From: Adiantum capillus-veneris
Taxonomy: Eukaryota; Streptophyta; Polypodiopsida; Polypodiales; Pteridaceae
Reading direction: 5' to 3'
Assembly: GCA_014529385.2 (NCBI GenBank)
Contig: CM043960.1
Coordinates: 75,301,910-75,365,909 of the forward strand
DNA: 64,000 nucleotides
Shown: piece by piece, positions 59,200 to 64,000 of the stretch
Numbering within the stretch: position 1 is the first letter of the stretch
How the letters are laid out: each line of letters begins with the position of its first letter
Translations under genes and position numbers: made by a program
The notes under the pieces: model-generated
Told to the model about the DNA's origin: nothing
The model's database searches: none
Seen by the model: the letters and a program-made list of their open reading frames with translations, nothing else

Positions 59200-61007
59200 A
59201 TGGCTGACAATAGTAAAGAGAGTGAAATTAATGTTGATAACTCTGATTTTGCTAGTGAGCAAGCTACTAATGATGCCCCGATGCTTGTTAACTATCTTGT
59301 TTCTAGGCTTCAACAAGCCATGGGCAATCCATCCCTCCAAAGTGAAGTGCAACGGCAGCTTTCTGCTCATGGGATTCTCCAAGCTCCCCACCATAATGAG
59401 AGAGCACCTAGGAAGCCTCCTTGAACGACTTCCAAAAGAGGTCTCTCTCCAATTCGGGAAGAAGAAGAGGATCCCTATGAAGGGCTCAAAAATTTACTCC
59501 TTGATGACGCATCTCCTTATCAAAGGAGAACTCAAGAGCCTCCACTGAACGAACAAGAAAGAAGTGATTCTCCCACCACCTCGATGGAGATGGCTCCATG
59601 AAGACGGTGGGCTAAACGCTCTCCATCGCCTCCAAAACGGAGAAGACCATCGCATACTTCTCCACACCCTACTTCAAAGAGCGATGACAAAAAGCAAGAG
59701 AAGAAAAAGGCGAGAAAGAGGACACCCTCTTCTCCATCTTCTTCATCCTCTTCCTCTTATGAAAGTGATGGTGAAGAAAACGAAGATCAAGGCAAGAAAA
59801 AGGTGAAAAAGAGGTCACCCTCTTCTCCATCTTCCTCAAATTCTTCATCTTCTGAAGAAAGTGATGGTGCAACCTTTGAACCATCAAAAAGAAGAGGCCA
59901 TAGGAAATCCTAGGCCGCGTGGAAGAGGTCATCCAAGCTCAAGAAGTTCAAAGAGGGAGGGAAGAGCATCTCTTTCCTTACCTACGATGGCACTTTTGGT
60001 GCTACGGACAAAGTCTTGGCCTTTATGCAACAATTCCATGCGGCGCTCGGAGATGAGGGCTTCACGGAGTCCTCTAAGCTACACCATGTAGCTATGCACT
60101 TTCAAAATTCCATCAGGCAATGGTGGTCAAGCCTATGGGCCAATGGTGAAGCTCCACGAACATGGAAAGCTTTAAGAGCTTCCATTATGAAACAGTTTTT
60201 GGCCACCGATGCCAAAGACAAAGTACTCACCGAATGGCAAAGCTTAAACCTCTCTCCCTATGAATCCATCCACAAATATGTAGACAAGTTTTGGGACCTA
60301 CAACTCAAAGCCACTGTCCTCAAAAAGTTGGACTTTGGAGAGCAAAAGCAGCAATTCTGCGTGGGCTTAACCGAAGAAATGGCGGAGTATGTCAACTCCC
60401 AAAGGCCACGCACCATATCGGCGGTAATACATCATACTATAGTGGCCTCTCAAATCAATTTCCAAACAAGGGCTAAGAGGAATTCTAAGCCCCCTGAAAA
60501 CAAGGGTTCCAATGAGCCTAAGGGGAAGGAAAATGTCCAAAAGTCTCCTAAGGGCAATTCCAACAAAGCTAAGGAGAAGGGAGTTTACAAAGACAAAAAT
60601 AAACTCTCTCCTGAAGAGCTTGAGCATTATCGCAAGGATGAAAACAAGGGTTTCCAATGAGCCTAAGGGGAAGGACAATGTCCAAAAGTCTCCTAAGGGA
60701 AATTCCAACAAAGATAAGGAGAAGGGAGTTTACAAAGGCAAAAAAAAAACTTTCTCCTGAAGGGCTTGAGCGTTATCGCAAGGATAACCGGTGTTTCAAG
60801 TGTGGCGAACAAGGGCATGCGTACCGCGCTTGTCCCCAAAAGAACAACCGCCATGATCCTCCTAGAGCTACCTTGGTCGAAATCCAAGAGGAGCAAACTC
60901 ACCACAAAGGATCTCCTCTATGCCATGCTTGGGGAAAGGTAAGAGAACATGATGCTTTTATTCTCTTTGACCTGGTTCTACTCACAATTTTATATCTATA
61001 GAGTTGG
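59200..61007 (+). pseudogene. gag and protease start of element E
   Basis: ATG at 59200 (MADNSKESEINVDNSDFASE). The frame is kept for about 1.45 kb but broken by TGA 59422, TGA 59599 and TAG 59911. A Ser/Lys/Arg-rich region is followed by a capsid region open from 60016 (AMHFQNSIRQWWSSLWANGE, SIMKQFLATDAKDKVLTEW). A 144-bp tandem duplication (60496-60785) with indels shifts the frame just before the zinc knuckle CFKCGEQGHAYRAC (60657-61001 frame). The protease start would read DPGST but one C is missing (GACCTGGTTCT). It is interrupted by F and resumes at 63692. Confidence 0.93.
60496..60785 (+). repeat. tandem duplication (144/146 bp) inside E gag
   Basis: Both units run from GAAAACAAGGGTTCC to CGCAAGGAT. 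The second has an extra T (GGGTTTCC) and a longer A run (GGCAAAAAAAAAACT), so the net change breaks the frame. A and C have only one unit. Confidence 0.93.
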
Positions 61008-61011
61008 CCAC

Positions 61012-63687
61012 TGAGGCGGTCCGGGGCGGGCAACAAGAAGAGCAACCTCTAGACACCCTTCAAGGCTCCCGTGCTGCTCAATGGGGCTGGGGCACAACAC
61101 AACACAAACCAAAACAACAAACCCACAGCCAAATCCCAACTACACAAGGGACACCACCTAGTTTAAGAGCGAACTAGGACGCAAAAGAGGAGAATCGTTA
61201 GAGCAACCCACAAACAAGCAAGGAATTTACACTAACCCTAACACCAATGGAACACTCTCACACACTACAACACGAGAGAGAGAGAGAGAGAGAGGGAGAG
61301 AGGGAGAGAGATGGTGCTCGGGCTGCTTTGAAGTGTATCGTTAATGATCAAGCAAACATAAATATATATATGTAAGAAAGAGAGAGAAGGGGGAAGGGGG
61401 TGCTTGTTGCACTAATGCCTTCTTACAAATTTGTCATGACAAATCAAAGTGAGATTAGTATTTGTTCAACATAGCTTGCGTAAATTTCACCACAACACAT
61501 CACAAGAAAAGCCACCCCAATCACTGTCTTAAGGCCAAGGGAGTCCTCTCCACCCTGTCGCCCTCTTACAGTATGTGGGATTTATGGCTAGATTGATGAC
61601 AACACCAGAGACAAGCTATCAAGAACTTAACAAAAAACACCAAGACACTTACGCATCATTGTTGTCCATTACTTCACGTTGGAAGGGAGACAAAGTATCC
61701 AAGCTTAGTCCAAATCCACCCTCCTTGATTCAGCAAATGTTGGGCTTACACTAGTAGGAGAAATGATCGATTTCCTACTCTCAATTGAATGAACACTCTC
61801 TCTCTTACAAATGGCATAGAGTTCCCTTGCTAATCCCCTATTACAACACATGCACATGCATAAGACAATGAGCTTCCACTCAAGAGCTCCTTCTAGAGAG
61901 GTTGAGCTTGGCTTCTCAAGCTATAGCATAGTGCTCTTGCTTATGGCTCCCCTTTTTGTGCTAGCTACACCCTCCTTTTATAGCAATTTTGAAGGCTAGG
62001 GTTACTCCTCTAACCATGGTTGGGTTAGATTTTCAGCAATTTATCTAATTTCTTTTGCTTGGAATTATCAAGAAGTTGGTGGGGAAAGAGAGAGGAGAGA
62101 AATGGAGGTGATAGGACTTTTCATAGTGGGTTAGTGTTAGTAGAGTTAGTATTAATTTACAAATGGAATTGGATATTTACAATGGGAGTATCCATGTAGG
62201 ATACAAATAAGGAAGAAAAACTCTTAAGAGGTAAGAAAAGGTGGATTTCTTACAAGGTTGATGCTCCAAGTGTCTTGAGTAGGGCCGATTTTGACGCTTG
62301 TTGACGGTCCACTAGCTTTGACGGTACATTTTTTCTCCACTCTTGACCTTCCTTGAGAGACAAGGTAATTGAAGCTGAGTAATCAACCACCATGATGCTG
62401 TCTTTTAAGAGAAGAGGCTGAATTTTGTGGTTTTTTTGATAGATATGGATAAATTGGAGGAGGAAAAATGAGACTAGGTGGTCAATTTTGGAATGGAATT
62501 GTGTGTGGGAGGTATGAGTTCACCATGGTTTCTCTTATTCTTCAAGGTTGAGGAGAAGGTGAGTAGGGTGCAGAGAGGAGTGGTGAGAGAGGTGGGGATG
62601 ATGAGTGGAGAAGTGTGTGTGAAAGAGGAAAATGATAAAGTGGAAGAGAGAGTGTGGTTGCATAGCATGGGAAAACTGGGGTCCACTAATAAAATCATAG
62701 CTCACAGCTCGTAGCTCAAAAAAATATGAAAAAATTTGAGGCAAAAGTTCAGCCCACGAGCTACAACTTTTGTTTGTATCACCTTTTCAAATTCGGAGAG
62801 CAAGTGAACTTTAAAAATTCAGCAAAACCGATCGTTTTTTTCCACTGCACAAGGTCCTTGTGGGGTCCTTCTTTGGATGATTCTTTTGAATACCTCCAAG
62901 AGTGAGCCCTCCATAGTGCATGTATGCATGCCACCTACCCTTGACCTTATTTGGTAGGCCTATAATTGAAGATATTATTGAGATCATGATATAAGTGAAT
63001 AGTACAACTAAGAAAATCAAATATTGAGGGGTCTAAAAAATATGTACATGTCAAATATAAATAATATAGGTGGAAAAATATAAAGGGGTCAAAATAAATC
63101 TCTCTCATTATAAGTCTACCATAAAAAGGTGAATATTTTTGGTGGTCTAATTTATGAGAGTAATAGAGAATATATGTAGGAAGGAAAAAATCACAATAGT
63201 GAAAAAAATATACACATAAATAGAACTAGTTTTTTTGGATTTTTGTTGGGATGGAGTTACACCAAAAATAAGAGAAGCTTACATGAAAATATTTCTATAT
63301 GGAATAAAGAGTATGAAAAATGGTAAGAAAAATTGTGGTAATGGTGAGGCAATGTACAAAGCATAAATAACACACACCTATGTAGAAATATTTAAATAAA
63401 TACCAAAATAATTATGAAAAAATCTTTTATTTAGGCCCTATATACAAAGAAATATTTACATATGCATGGGCCATAATATACTTATATTTTTTATTTTTTT
63501 GGCTCAACTAGCCCAATGCCTAGCTAATTGAGGGTTTTTTATTTCAGTAAGGAGATATGGGAAAAGTCCCCTAACTCACACGCACCTATATACAGTGAAA
63601 GGGTGAGAGTAACCACAGTGTTTGAGTGATTTGATAGGGGGGGATAACTCACTATGGCAATCACAGAGAGACGAAAAACGGCTATCA
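61012..63687 (-). mobile_element. insertion F, probable solo LTR (2676 bp)
   Basis: Starts TGAGGCGGTCC and ends GGCTATCA, flanked by CCAC (61008-61011 and 63688-63691). Removing it and one CCAC restores GAG-TTG-GCC-ACC-AAG-CTA in the E protease frame. It holds no gag or pol. Words CAAAAGAGGAGAAT, CTAACACCAATGG and CTCACACA occur in the same order as in the plus-strand view of the B LTR, so it may be a distant Tat-type LTR in minus orientation. Orientation and solo status are inference. It contains a GA run at 61277-61310. No internal gene is seen. Confidence 0.65.
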
Positions 63688-63691
63688 CCAC

Positions 63692-64000
63692 CAAGCTAGG
63701 CATACAAGCCTATGAGATGGGAGATGTCCTACCTGCAGACACTGCTTTCAAGGGGCAAGAAGCTTCATTCACTCCCCTAATCGAGAAATTGAGGCTCCAT
63801 GTCCAAAGCTATGTGGACAAAGAGGACTTCTTTATCTCTCCTCTCAAGCATGAGGATGTAATCCTAGGGGAACCATGGTTTGATCGCATGGCTGCCAATG
63901 TTGAATTCCCTGAAAGGAGAATCTCCTTTAAGTTCAAGGAAAAAGATATGTATATAGATGATAAGGAAATGGGTAACACTATACCAATTGTACCTACACA
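63692..64000 (+). pseudogene. element E protease, continued, cut by window end
   Basis: After F the frame reads KLGIQAYEMGDVLPADTAFK, then LRLHVQSYVDKEDFFISPLK, VILGEPWFDRMAANVEFPE and ISFKFKEKDMYID, collinear with element A. It is open to the window end. The remaining pol and 3' LTR of E lie outside. Confidence 0.92.

Overview
This is plant nuclear DNA made up almost entirely of transposable elements and decayed genes. No intact host gene can be supported. The plant origin is shown by Ty3/gypsy retrotransposons primed by initiator-Met tRNA (TGGTATCAGAGC after the LTR), a Tat-type element with two RNase H domains, a chromodomain retrotransposon family, and remnants of plant-type pentatricopeptide repeat (PPR) proteins. 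The PPR wording (ITYACILRACG, VVSWNTLIVGYAQ), the long AG/CT microsatellites and the heavy nesting fit a large fern genome. The fern assignment is inference only.

Layout. 0-11 kb: an AT-rich array of ~152-bp repeats, a possible small two-exon gene, a relic LTR, a possible hAT transposase scrap, and a 1.3-kb minisatellite built on the palindrome-forming word ATGCTAACTAGCAT. 11-19 kb: a minus-strand PPR pseudogene, then a ~1.63-kb segment repeated in tandem (two full copies and a broken third), ending in CT arrays that alternate with a small helix-coding unit. 19-23.7 kb: low-information sequence with exon-like fragments and a perfect 20-bp inverted repeat.

23.7 kb to the end is a nest of retrotransposons. 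I name them A-G. C/D (plus strand, chromovirus) is the outer element: 5' LTR 23729-25152, 3' LTR from 56072. A (minus strand, same family, 27628-45320, TSD TCTAC) sits inside C. B (minus strand, Tat-like, 30269-38993, TSD ACGG) sits inside the integrase gene of A. G (minus strand, ~45467-55052) also interrupts C/D. E (plus strand, same family as A and C) begins at 57110 inside the 3' LTR of D and runs off the window. F (61012-63687, TSD CCAC), probably a solo LTR, interrupts E.

LTR divergence counted by eye agrees with this order: B about 0.8%, A about 2%, C versus D roughly 12%. Every element carries stop codons. Many are explained by CGA to TGA or CAG to TAG changes, as expected when methylated CG and CHG cytosines decay. 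The domain order of each element can still be read: gag, protease, RT, RNase H, integrase, with a chromodomain in A/C/D and a second RNase H in B.

The least familiar item is G. It has a gag with three zinc knuckles of unusual spacing, a retropepsin, a possible second retropepsin-like domain, a region with a repeated QG(Y/F)(Y/F)xG motif, and a leader holding six copies of a 20-bp palindrome. I find no reverse transcriptase or integrase in it.
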